DNA of 64,000 nucleotides from Monosporascus cannonballus. Its lineage: Eukaryota; Ascomycota; Sordariomycetes; Xylariales. Under the pieces are notes generated by a model. That model saw only the letters and a program-made list of their open reading frames with translations, was not told where the DNA came from and made no database searches. The position numbers and the translations under genes were made by a program. Shown in pieces: positions 1 to 11,774 of this stretch; within the stretch, counting starts at the first letter, position 1, and each line of letters begins with the position of its first letter. The stretch is from positions 52,968 through 116,967 of the forward strand of contig QJNS01000240.1 of NCBI GenBank assembly GCA_004154925.1, written 5' to 3'.

Positions 1-2141
1 TAAACAATATACGAATATTAGAAAAAAATAGCGACAGCCTAAAAGAAATATTATAATTAACCTTATACGTCTATAAAATTCTAATTAAAGTAATAAGTAA
101 ATTTATAAATTAAAAAACTTAAATTTAAAAATACAAATTTCGTACCTATTTATATCCGAATTGTAATTAAAAAGCGAATAGGTTTCTAAACGTATAAAGC
201 AATTATTTTTACTAAATATTAACGTATATATAATATATTTCTAATATCTTTATTAAAACCGTAATATAATCGGAAACCGAACGACGTTCAAATAACGTTA
301 TCGAACTTAATAATGAAATAAGAAAAATAAATAATAAAAGATATTATTTATTATCGAAATAACTAGAAATAAAGCAAATATTTAATTAAATAAAAAGGCT
401 AACCCGTTAAATATAATACGTAAAAACTATAAAAGTATTTCGAATATATATTTAAAATATTATAACGTTATAAAAAGAAAGTTAAATATATATATAGAAA
501 ATAAAACAACTTAAAAACCGTAAAGTAATAATAATCTGATTAAAAATTAATTGCTTAATAATTATAAAAATTGTTAAAAAATAATTCCAAACAAATTTAA
601 AATATTACTGTTAAAATATTATTTAATTATATAATTATTTTTAAACTTTTAGCAAATAATTATCTTATCGTATACCAGTCGAAAAATAATAAATAATGTG
701 AAAAAATTAAACTTTTATTTTAAAAATAAAGTTTTGCATTTAATTATAAAACTTTATATCAATTAACTTTTAATAGGTATATTAAAGCAGTTAATATAAA
801 AATATCGGAAAATAATCGGAAAATATACGACGGCAAAAAACGGATATATTTATTAACTTTATTACGTATAAAATTCGAAAAACATTTAAAAATATTTTAT
901 TTTTTATAACAAACAAGGTCCATGTAATAGAAATATAATTTGTTATTAATTAGAAATAAGGCGTTATTTTTAAAACATTTAACGCATTTTAATTTAATAA
1001 TAATTTCGCTAAATAAAAACGTTTTTTAATTATAATTATTAATAAGTATCAAAATTTTATCAAAACCGAAAAAAACGGGCGGAAAATATTCGTAAACAAA
1101 AAGCGCAATAATATAACGGTTTTCGAAAATCGCCTTATTTATAGGAATATTTTAAAATTGCGCCTAATTGGAAATTAATTGCGAAATAATAAAAAAATCA
1201 TAATATTTACTAAAAAAACTTAAATTTGCAAACCTATAAAACGGCGTTAAAACTGGATTTTTATCATTATAACGAACAATTGAAAATCGATTTCTATTAT
1301 ATTAAGAAAATAATATTCCTTAATAATAATTATATTAAAGGCGAATTAGGCTTTGCGAAAAATATCGAATTAACGATTAACCGCAATTGCATTAGAATAT
1401 TCGTATTAAGTACTCGTAATACGAGCTTTTTCAGATTCGTTGATTAATTCCTAATTATTAGTACTGAACTAAAAACTTATTTAGGCGGTATCTTTAAGGA
1501 TAATCGAAATTTAAACGGAAATTAAATAACAATATTAATAATATTAAAAATAATTATGTATTACGTAAAAGATCTTATAATAATAATTAATTATAATATA
1601 ATTTAAAATATTTGAAACTTAAACGTAAACCGTATAATAATTGAAATAACGTTTTATTATATAAATATAATATAGCTTATTGCTGCCCGTAATATGATTA
1701 ATATTTATCTTATTATCGGCGTCGAAAGGATAACGTTAAAGGAAATCTCAATCCTTATTAATATTAAAGTATTATTTCTTTAAAAATTCTTTACGAAAAA
1801 AAAATATCGCAAACGGAAATAATACGCAAAACAAACGAAAAAGGCGAAATAAGAATAAAAAAACCGGGAAACAGAATAAAACGCATACGCAAAAAAAAAT
1901 AAAGATATAGGCGTAAAAGAAAAAAGTAAACAAAATAGGATTAAAAACGGATTATAATAAGAAATTAAGCGAAACATAATTAATTATACAACATAATACG
2001 TATTAATTATTATAACAATTACTTATAATATAACATAACGGTAAATTATCGACAAATATATATAACCAGATTTGTGAAACGTATTATATCAAATTAAAAA
2101 TAATATTATTAGGGATTAATAACTTAAAAAAACAAAATAAT
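1..2141. other. AT-rich RIP-degraded repeat DNA
   Basis: Extremely AT-rich sequence with almost no CpA or TpG but many surviving CpG dinucleotides, the expected footprint of repeat-induced point mutation on transposon copies. ORFs of 60-75 codons occur (1226-1447 plus, 1780-1977 minus), but they are low-complexity and match nothing I recognise, so I do not call them genes. The segment runs off the left edge of the window and is probably the remainder of another transposon. Confidence 0.75.
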
Positions 2142-2347
2142 TATAAAAATATAACCTCTATAAGGATAAGGCTAATAATCGACCAATTACCGACCAGTTA
2201 TTAACCTATTTATTAATATAAATTTATCATCTAGCAGCTAATGCGAAACGCTAGATAAAAGTAATCTAATATACTTATTTCTTAGAATATGTTTTACGAC
2301 TAGTCGGAGATCACCTTACCTAATTCACAGCTATCCATTATCTTATA
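2142..2347 (+). repeat. 206-bp LTR/TIR-like repeat, copy 1 (RIPed)
   Basis: This matches the repeat at 8277-8482 in the same orientation over its whole length; both are 206 bp. Differences are mostly C-to-T and G-to-A. Its start TATAAAAATATAACC corresponds to TGTAAGAATACAGCC in the right copy, and its end TTATA to TTACA, so the ancestral unit runs TG...CA like an LTR. The four bases after it (2348-2351) are TTAA, as after the 8277 copy. It could be the 3' LTR of the minus-strand gypsy element to its right, or one terminal repeat of a piggyBac-like element. Confidence 0.7.
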
Positions 2348-2499
2348 TTAATAAAAAAAGGTTTTTTATACGTCTAGAATCTTATTTACTTTTTAATCGT
2401 AATTTAGATATAAATAAGTACGAATTTCTTATTTTCGAACTTAAAGTTTTTAATCGATAAACTTACTTATTACTTTAATTGGAATTTTATAAACGTATA

Positions 2500-5400
2500 A
2501 CGTTAATTATAATATTTTTTTAGGCTGCCGTTATTTTTTTTCTAGTATTTATATATTGTTTAACAAATAGTCGCTATTTTTTCGAGACGTTTCTTAATTT
2601 TCTATATTTATCTTTTAAACCTTTATAAAAGGCATTTTTTTATCTTTAAATAATATTCATATAAGGCTTTAAACGAAAAACGGCTAATAAATACGTTTTG
2701 CGTATTATTATATACGAATTCTGTATTTTATAATAACTTTATTCAATTATTTTAACACTTATTAATATAATTACGGAAATAGTATTTTTAAAATTTAATT
2801 AATATATTTCGTTTATTTATTAGTTTGCGAATAATAAGCGGTTAATATTTGCCGTTTTATTTCGTATTTTCGTAAAATTCCGCCTAAAATTAATTCGTTA
2901 ATAATTTATCTTTATCGTTAATAAATTTAATCGATATACCGAATTTGCACTTTATTTTATCATAAAGCAATTAGATTAATTCGGTTGTAATTAAGGTTTT
3001 AACCGTAAAAATAAATATTCTTAATTTCGTAAAACGGTTAACGATTATCAAAATTACGTTATATTCTAGCTCGTTTAAACTTAGACGTTTTAAAAATTTT
3101 ATAATGAAATCAAGAAGATTTCTTAAAAACGTTTTTTAAATAAAGCTTAACACTATAGTTATTTGTATAATTTATAACGTAATATTATTGTGCCTTAATA
3201 ATTCTAATATTATTTAATATATTTTCTAATATTGATTGCTATAATTTTGTAATACATGTTTCTGGTTATTAATTTTAATATATAGATATATCCTATATGT
3301 TCTACTTTTAAATTATTATAATGTTAATTAATTAATTAGTTTCGTAAAATGTCTTTTAATAGAATTATAAATTTATTTTAATAATATAAAATCCTATTTA
3401 AGTTTAAAAAATATGCTTTTTTTTATTTCGGCTTAGCATTTAATTATTTATATTAATTTTATAGTATTTAAAGTCTTAAATTAAAATTTTAGAATTTAAT
3501 CGTAGAATTATTGAAAAGATTTTAACTATAATACCGTTCCGTTTTTGGCCAGTTTCTTTATTAAAAAACGTAAAACGCATTAATTATAAATAATAACCTT
3601 AATATTAATTTCGTCCTTTTTAGACTTTTCGAAATTCGAGTATACTATAATCGTAATTTACAATTATTATTATTTAATCGTTAATCGTATTATTATTATA
3701 ATTCGTATTTATATTGTTATTTGCAAGCAATAAATTCAGTAAATATATAGTTTCTTATTTTCTCTTTTTTTCGAAAACTTTTTATAATTATATAACAATG
3801 ATTTTTCGCTTTTTTTACGCGAATAATAATTATTTAAATTTCCGTTACTTAAAATTTATTTAGAAATTCTATAACAAATAAATTTTGCATTATTTTTATG
3901 AAGTATTTTATCTTCTTAAAATGCTTTAAATCGCACTATATATTTGTAGCCGTTTTACGTACGTTTTTCAAAATAATATTTCTAAATCTAAGTTTTTTAA
4001 ATAATATAAAAATTATATTTTTTATATATGATTTCTTTTAATATATAATCCGGACGTCTAAAAAACCTATCCGCCAAATTAACGGCGATTAATCGATATT
4101 AGATCTTAAAATTCAATTACGTAAAATAATAAGCTTATCAGATTAACCTTTTTTCAAAGTTACGCGCTAGTATTTTTATTATATTATTTAACGCCATATT
4201 ATCGGTAAATATTAAGAAAAAAATTTTATATCTTTAAAATATTACCGTTAATATTTTAAGCTTTTTATAATTGCGAATAATTTTTAGTACCTTATAATTT
4301 ACCGTTTTTCGATTGAATTTAAATTTTGCGATTAATATATAACTAAATACTAATATTTTTCGTATTTTTATAAAAATATCCTTAATATAATTTTTAGCAA
4401 AATATTTATTTTAACTTTAATATTTTTGGCATTATTTAATATCTAAAAATAATTACCGGCTAAAAAATATTTTTTAAATTTCGGAATGTTTTTTTAATTT
4501 CTTCGAGTTATTAGAATTTTGTTATTTTATTTTTACCTTACGCTTCTTTTAAATACTTAATAATAAATTCGATAATGCGAAAATAATAAACGATATATTT
4601 TCGATAAAAATTTGTAAATCTTAAAAATATTTAAATAATATATGTTAATTTTTATTTTGGCTATATTTCGATAATATTAACCCGTCGGCGGATTATCTCC
4701 AAATTATTGATATTAATTACAAATCTAAAAAATTTTATTTTTTTTAAAAAATTTGTATTTAAACGTTTTGCCAAATAATTAAGACTATAATAACTGTTCG
4801 TAAATTAGCTAAAAATATTTCGCATATTTTTTTCGTTATCCGAATAAATAATTATATTATTTAAATATATTATATATCTATAGTTAATTAATTTAATTTA
4901 TACCTTATATATATAAATTTAAAACGTAATTAACGCGTTAATAAAGCCAAATAATATAACCATATATTTAAATTATCTGTATTACGTTTGAAAAATAATT
5001 TTTGATTAATTACCTTTTTTAATCCTAATACAACAATAACTATTTTTGAAGTTAATTTTTGAAAATACCTTAATTAACCTTAATCGATTTATTATTTTTA
5101 AACTTAAAAATAAAAGGTATTAATTTTTTATTATTATTTAATTTAACTCTTTATAATCGATATATAATCGGAAATTACTATCCTTTTTAAATACGAATAA
5201 TATTAATATCTTTACGTTCGCTTTCAAATCACGTATCCGGCTTATTTTTAGGGTTTTTCGGATATATTTTTCGAATACTTTCGTTTTTACTTCCGAAATA
5301 TCGTAAATTAGGCCGAATAAAGATGTTTTCTCTAATATCAGATTTATTACATATTTTGTTCTTAATAACTAAGGTATTTTTTTTGGCTATTCTTTCGGAA

Positions 5401-7400
5401 TATATTCGCTAAAATTTCTTTAAATATATAAAAAAATTGGTTATCTTTTATTTTTGTTCTTTTTCGAATTCTGGAATATCTAACTTTTCGGTTAAATTTA
5501 TTAAATTAATAGTATAAACTTACTTATTGAAAAATATTAGATTTACGATTTTTTACCCGTTTATATTTTACAATAATCTATATAACTATTAATATATAGC
5601 TATATTTAATAGGACATTTAACTTATTTAGTTTTGATTTAAATAATAAAAGATCAGGTATTTTTCGATTGCAATGTATTATAAAACAAATTTATTTAAAC
5701 TTTCGTTTATTCTCGTTATTATTTATTATGTTAACAGAAATTTCGTAAGCCATATAACATTTGATATACGCGTCGTTAACGTCGATAAAATCCGGAATAT
5801 TTACGAAAATTAATTAGAAATTAAGTTTTTTCATTAATCTTCTATTTATAATATTTACTTATATTTCGGTATTTCTATTTATTTATATTATTATATTCCT
5901 TATATTTCTTTTAATAAATACCTTCCTTTTAAAGGCAGTTTTATTTTAACCGTTTTATAGTTATTAGCCGAAATAAATTAAACGTATATATTTATTCCGA
6001 TACCTTTTTTAAATTTACGTTTAAGGACTAATTTAATTTATCGTTATATATTATAACGTTTATACGATTTTCGGAAATCGGTTTCCGTATAGTCGAGATC
6101 ACAAAATTTTTATATTTTTTTAGATTTGCAATTTACGTTTTTATAATCTGGCTTTTTATAATTATAATATTTAAGTAAATCCTTATAAAACTTAAGAATA
6201 TTAAATTATATAAACTTATTTCGATCGGAATTAAATAAGCGATTATTTACCTTTTGAATATAAGAACGTCCGTAATCTCTATTATTTTTACGTAATGTTT
6301 TTAATTCGCTTTAAAGATTTCTTTCCTAAAAACGTTAAAATAAGATCGTTTATCCTTATTAATATCTTTAATAAATAATAATCTGTTTTTTTCGCCTTTG
6401 TTAAGCATTCTAATAACGTTTTACCTTATTTATTATATTATTAATTTGTTTTAATTTAACTTTTTTTGTAAGAAAATGTTTTATAACCTTAATACTAATT
6501 TATAAAAGTAATTAAAAATAAAATATTTATTATTTCGATTTTTTTTAGGCTAAGAACATTTATAAACTTTATTTTATAAATTAAAAACCTTTATTTAACG
6601 TAAAAGTTTAATAACGATTAATCGGATTAATATAATAATTCTATAAATTATTTCTTATATTCTTTATAAAAAAAGTTACGTAATTTTTCCGAATAAAAAT
6701 TTATAAATCTTTTCTTTTCAGATTTTTTTCGTAATTAAAATAATTAAATATAACGCGGTATAATTATTAAATATTTGTAATAAAAACGTTAATATAATCT
6801 CTAGCATATTAAATATAAATAAAAACATTTCGCCCTGGCCTTTTAACGTAAGCTTTCGTAATAGTTTTTATTTAATTTTCTTTTTTTTAATTAACATACG
6901 TTCGAAAAACTTCGAGCAATTATAATACGGTATTTATTTATCATTTTTAAGTTTTTATACCGATATCGTAATTAACTTATAAAGCTTTGCTTTTTTAATT
7001 TATATTACTACTTATTATTCGGCTAATTATCGAAATAATTCAAAATATTATTCATTTTGCTAACGGATAATTTCCAAAATCTGGTTATTATTAAAAGATT
7101 TAATTCTTTTTTGTTTTGAATTCCGAAATGCGGTTATTATATTATATTTATTTTTTAACCGTTTAATTAGTAATTATTAAAACGTATCCTTATTATATAT
7201 ATAAGATAATTCGAAATTCCGAAAATTATAATTTTCTTCTTATTAAGGCTCTTTTATAAGCTTTTTCGCTTATTCTTATACCATAATCGATCGTTTATCG
7301 ATTAAGTTCTAATCGGCGGTTTTTTTAATTAATAACTTAAATTCGTTTTATAATTAACGAACTTTGCTTTTAATAATTATTACGTTACTTTATATAATAA
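2500..7400 (-). mobile_element. Ty3/gypsy retrotransposon pol remnant, RIP-inactivated
   Basis: Conceptual minus-strand translation gives recognisable but stop-riddled pol. Around 4,640-4,860 there is a reverse-transcriptase tail with IYSDNEKN followed by a KIKFFRFVI..NLEIIRR block, matching the fungal gypsy IYSDN...FLG(L/Y)IIS..GI.MDP segment. Around 2,690-2,960 there is integrase: NDKDKLLTN.F (like SDRG..FTS.FW), LTAYYSQTN.QT (like STAYHPQTDGQTE) and TEFVYNNT (like AEFAYNN). The order RT then integrase along the minus strand is that of Ty3/gypsy. Stops sit where CAA or TGG codons would be expected (TAA, TGA/TAG), as RIP predicts. Element limits are approximate; it cannot be functional. Confidence 0.75.
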
Positions 7401-7411
7401 AGATAAAAAAT

Positions 7412-7615
7412 TATAAGATAATAAATAATTATGAATTAAAATAAGGTAATTTCCGATTAATTATAAAGCAGATTTTAAGAAATAAATATATTAGATTATT
7501 TTTTGGCGTTTTTTATTAGCTGCCAGATGGTGGATTTATATTAGTAAGTAGATCGATAGCTAATCGATAGCTGGTTGACTATTAGCCTCATCTTTATAAC
7601 AGCTGTATTTTCACA
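7412..7615 (-). repeat. 206-bp LTR/TIR-like repeat, copy 2 (inverted)
   Basis: Read on the minus strand this 204-bp stretch aligns end to end with the copies at 2142-2347 and 8277-8482. It starts TGTGAAAATACAG and keeps the shared AAATCCACCATCTG block and the ATTATCTTATA end. It is therefore inverted relative to the other two copies and forms a long inverted pair with 8277-8482, about 660 bp apart. TTAA is not present at its outer border (AAAT instead). Confidence 0.7.
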
Positions 7616-7678
7616 AAAATATATAATATGAAAGGTTGTAAATACTTTTAAGCTTATCGACAAAAAAATAACTAATCG

Positions 7679-8133
7679 TTAAGTTAAATTCAAAAGATCG
7701 TTATCTTTTCTATTGTTTTTTTTCTCTTTTGCTCGTAAAATACTAACAGAATTTCCGTCTTTACCTAGATAATAGCCTATCCATACTAAAAATAGCTCGT
7801 AAAAAACTAGGACCCAGATCTTAAAGCTAGTATTATCAGCTTTATTCGGGATAATAATATTCAAAAGCGATTTTTCGCAGTACCTTACGATATATTTATC
7901 CACGTTAATATTGCTTTCGGAGATATAAAATCTAAAAGTTATTCGTTATACCTATTTAGCTTATTTATCATAATGTTTAAAAGGTAACCTAGATTAACGT
8001 TCGTAATTCCAAACTCGAAATTTTCGGTAAAAAGCTTATTATCGATTCCCAAAAAAAAGCCAATAATCGAATAATACAGCATGTAATCCGAGCCGATCTC
8101 ATATATGTTAATCGAACGTTTTTTTATAATCAC
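7679..8133 (-). pseudogene. piggyBac-like transposase fragment
   Basis: Two minus-strand open stretches in different frames (8133-7939 and 7903-7679). The second reads ...NINVDKYIVRY...IIIPNKADNTSFKIWVL, which resembles the fungal piggyBac (DDE_Tnp_1_7) catalytic segment: D-E-x-M-x-R-F-x-G-R-S, then a P-x-K-P-x-x-x-G-F-K-x-W-V block. Several expected residues are changed (the E after the catalytic D is K, and the GRS is EKS), so catalysis would be lost. The piece is far shorter than a full transposase (usually 500-650 aa), has no ATG at its start and is frameshifted. It lies between two inverted 206-bp repeats, which could be its termini. Family assignment is from memory of the motif, not from a search. 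Confidence 0.5.
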
Positions 8134-8276
8134 ACATATAAATTAGAATAAAGAAAAACAAATATAGCTTTTCGACATATATATCGTACTACTAATAACT
8201 CCGAACGTATAGCTTTTTTTTTCCTATTCGAGTTCGAAATTATTCGTTTATCGTACCCATTTTTCAACTAGCTAAT

Positions 8277-8482
8277 TGTAAGAATACAGCCTCTATAAGG
8301 ATAAGGCTGATAGCCGACCAGCCACCGATCAGCCACCGACTCACGTACTAGTATAAATCCACCATCTGACAGCTAGTGGAAAACGCTAGATAGAAGTAAT
8401 CTAATACACTCACTTTTTGAAATACGTTCTGCGACTAGTCGGAGATCACCTTACCCAGCTTATAACTGTCTATTATCTTACA
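8277..8482 (+). repeat. 206-bp LTR/TIR-like repeat, copy 3 (least mutated)
   Basis: Begins TGTAAGAATACAGCC and ends ATTATCTTACA, followed directly by TTAA. It has far more C and G than copy 1 and is the best reference for the family. Direct orientation with copy 1 gives a possible 6.3-kb LTR element (2142-8482) around the minus-strand gypsy pol. Inverted orientation with copy 2 gives a possible 1.07-kb DNA element (7412-8482) around the piggyBac-like fragment. No convincing target-site duplication was seen for the LTR model. Confidence 0.7.
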
Positions 8483-9289
8483 TTAACGTAAAATAAACAG
8501 GAAAAACAACTTTAACAAAATAAATAATAACGGCCATACTTAAACTTCGCGTTTATCGAAAATTAATAGCTTAAAATAAATCCCAATTAATGGATTAGGC
8601 CGCATATTAAAACGGAAAATGGCTTTATCTATAAGGTTTTCTTTATACGCGTTAGAATCTAGCTGCATTATAAAGGTTTGTAATTTTATTTCAACGTCTG
8701 TAGCTTTCCGTTTCCGTCCTATTTTGCGTTGATTTTGCACTGAAAACTGACAGAAAACAAGGTGTTAAGCGGAAGGAAAAGACAGGAATATCGTTAACGT
8801 CAACACTCAAAATATATTCGCACTCGCGTTTCTGTGCTGTAGCGCAACTTAGTGGGGCCTTAGTGGGCGTTTTTCGGGGCTACAGTGGGCTCAGTTTCCG
8901 TATTAAGCCTAGAACCTTCTGAAAAACTGTTAGCCGAGACGTCTTGTGGCCTTCAAGGAGATACGCCTCACGTTAGTATTTTGTTATCGAGGATACTGGG
9001 CAATCGAGTATAAGGTTAAATCAGAGACTGCATACTTCCAGGCCATATGAAGTAAACCGAACCGGTCGCGTCTCTCGAACCGGGATCTCTTATATCGGGG
9101 TTTATCGCAATCATTATCAGCACGGCATATCGGGTTTGGTAAAGAAACAGCCTCCGAGTCTTGTCGACCCGCATTGCTTTGTTGTTTACTTTACGGGCCA
9201 AGCAACCAACCAAACAGCCGGCTGGACTCTATGGGTAGTACCAGATGAGCACATAGGGTCAATCCTTCCGTCACCCGCCATCCGCCGTG
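8483..9289. other. Transition from repeat DNA to gene block; ORC5 upstream region
   Basis: Composition changes from AT-rich to balanced between about 8,750 and 9,000. A minus-strand open stretch at 8740-8540 has no ATG and starts at a GTG codon; it contains a basic RKIGRKRK patch and resembles transposon debris more than a gene. From about 9,000 the sequence is the promoter/5' UTR side of ORC5. A GGTTCGAGAG string on the minus strand near 9,075 resembles a tRNA T-arm, but no tRNA folds around it. Confidence 0.5.
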
Positions 9290-11027
9290 ATGACCACCGC
9301 CGAGTCCTTCTTCTCCCTACCCTCAGAGCTCCTCGCCTTCCTTGCCCAGTCCTTCCCCTGCCGCGAGCCACAGATCCGGATCCTCGCGACCCTGGTGCAC
9401 CCGCGCGCAGCACCCACCCGGAACTTGATTGTCCACGGTGTCGGGGCCACCGGCAAGAGCGCCATTACGGCAGGGCTCCTCGTAGCCCTTCAGGACGATC
9501 CAGATCCTTCCACGCGCCTTGGTTATGCCGTTGTCCGGTCGACCGAGTGCGTAACGGCGCGGCATCTATTCGAGCGGACGGTCGGGGCCGTCGCTGACGC
9601 GTTAGACTGGGATGGCACGCCCTCCGGACGGTGCGAGACGCTGGCCGCGTTGACGGTGGAGCTGGGGCGGATGCTGGAAAAGTGGGATAAAGGCGAGGAG
9701 GAAAATAGGGAGGCGAGGAGGAGATTCGTGCTGGTCTTCGACGGCATTGATAGGCAGCGCGAGGCACCGCCGACGCTCCTCCCTGCTCTGGCGAGGTTGC
9801 CCGAACTTGTATGTCTGCCGTTCACATGCACGCACTCTGGGGGAGAAAGACGGGGAGAGATCATGAGAATCGCACAGCTAACCGATTAACCACTACCCCC
9901 TATAGATACCGAACCTAACGACAATATTCATCCTCACCGCGCCTTCCGCCTCCCTTCTTCGCGTCCCCGGGACCCCAATGTTGCACTTCGCGCCCTACAC
10001 CAAGAACGAGTACATAACGATCATGAAGCACCTCGGCCCCCCCGCCGCCAGCTTGCCCAACACGACGTCGCAGGAGACGGCGGACCTCTGGGCCCGCTTT
10101 GCGGCCGCCGTACACGACTCCCTAATCAAACCGGCAGGGCCGCGCACGCTGCCGGCGTTGCGGCAGGCCTGCGCCGCGCTGTGGCCGCGGTTCACGGCGC
10201 CCGTGGCTGCGGGGACCCATCGTGCGAAAGAGTTCAGCCGCCTGCTGGTCGCCGCGCGTGTCCTGTTCCAGGATGAGGGCGCGCTGCAGCCCGGCATCAT
10301 GGTGTCGGCCCGACCACGGACAAACGCGTCATCGGTTTCGGCATCGGGCGGTACGCCGTCGAAGCACAGCGGCCCGGGCGCGGACGCGGGAGCGATGATC
10401 AGAAGAGTGCCATCGTCATCGACGGCGGCGACCGACCTCGCGGCCCTCCTCCCCCTGACCCCGCGGCTGCTCCTCATCGCCGCCTACCTCGCGAGCCACA
10501 ACGCGCCGCGCCACGACCAGACGCTCTTCTCGACGTGGTACCACGGACGCAAGCGCCGTCGCGGTGGGCGGGGACGCGGCACCAGCGCCGTAAGCGGCGG
10601 CGGCAACGGCAACCCCGGCACGCCCTCGCAGGCCCGCACACCCCGAGGCCGCGGCTCGCTGAAACATCGCAAGATCGCGCGCAAGCTGCTCGGCCCCGGC
10701 GCCTTCGTGCTCGAGCGCATGGTCGCCATCTACGTCGCCACGCGGCGGGAGTGGGTCGACGACGACGGCGAGTACAGCGATTCGAAAGGGGGGAGCATGA
10801 CGGTGGACGGCGACGTGGGCATGGCGATCGCGACGCTGGCCAGCCTGCGCCTGCTCGTGCGCGTCGGCGGCGGCGCAGCGGGAGGTGCGGGCGCGGGTGC
10901 GGGCGGGATGGGGGGAGGGGCGGATCTGGATCGTGGCGGCAAGTGGAGGGTCAATGTTTCCTGGGAGGTGATCAGGGCTTTGGGGAGGAGTATGGGGGTC
11001 GAGGTCGAGGAGTGGTTGATTGATTGA
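9290..11027 (+). CDS. ORC5: Origin recognition complex subunit 5
   Basis: AAA+ subunit of the origin recognition complex, which marks replication origins and helps load MCM in the nucleus. Two exons, 9290-9808 and 9906-11027 (546 aa); the 97-bp intron has GTATGT, a CTAAC branch site and TATAG, phase 0. Splicing joins PEL to IPNLTTIFILTAPS, a continuous ORC5-type segment. The Walker A motif is GVGATGKS (about residues 50-57), the Walker B RFVLVFDGID (about 146-154), followed by the ORC5-typical DRQREAPPTLLPALARL. The C-terminal part carries LLIAAYLASHNAPRHDQTLFS and the closing VNVSWEVIRALG...VEVEEWL, both typical of ORC5. Fungal-specific basic and Gly-rich inserts lie between them (RKRRRGGRGRG and a GGGAAGGAGAGAGG run). 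The start is the ATG at 9290; the preceding GTG is not used. The last coding exons are very GC-rich. Confidence 0.93.
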
Positions 11028-11774
11028 TCGCTTGGGCCGAGTAATAGAAGGAGCTGGCCGAATTCCCCTAGTAAAGTTGGCGGACACCTCTTGCGAGGTT
11101 ATCTGCCTACCTACTTAAATATAATCAGTGACGAAAGCGCTTGGTTTACACACATCTATATATGCAGGCAATTACGCCGTCTTGCCCGCCGCAATGGTGA
11201 GGCCGAGGATGGGTTATATGATAGAGAGAGGCAGATATATCTAAGAATAGATTGTATTTATATGAAGGGAAAGGCACGCCCCCATGCTTGAAAATACCGA
11301 CGATATTCAGCCGAGCGTTATGATTCTTGGTTCTACGAAACTACCGCGTTTCGTAAGGGCATAGGAAATGAGTGAATATGAGATAGAGTCTATTGGATGT
11401 CCCTCTAAACACAGCATGTCGCATTTTGCGTTGCTTGCGTGGAGTTGTCTACACTTACTACCTACCCATCTCGTTTCTCACTCGCGCTCTACACCTGTCG
11501 AGAAAATCAGCGCATACCTAACATCGCCATCACCGCGGGACGGCTTCTCAACGGCACACAGGATAGACAATGGGTAGGGTCTGTCGCGAACACGGAATAG
11601 CAGTTTAATGGCTTGATAAGTAGCATACTGCAATCTTGGTTGCGTTCTATTTTCTTTTCGCTCTATCAAGGCGTAATGGGCAAGTAACAACTGTAATAAC
11701 ATCGAACACAGTCGATCGATCAGTCAATCAATCAGTTCAGGAAAATCGTCCTGCCGCCGGCCTCCCGAATCCAC
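11028..11774. other. Convergent intergenic region, ORC5 / branching enzyme
   Basis: Contains the 3' flanks of two converging genes. Only short ORFs with no recognisable similarity; no RNA gene or repeat seen. Confidence 0.6.

Noticed and set aside
9021..9110. Minus-strand tRNA-like sequence (GCTGATAA loop-like string and GGTTCGAGAG) upstream of ORC5
   Set aside because: No acceptor stem or D-arm pairs with it and the T-stem does not close; probably chance.
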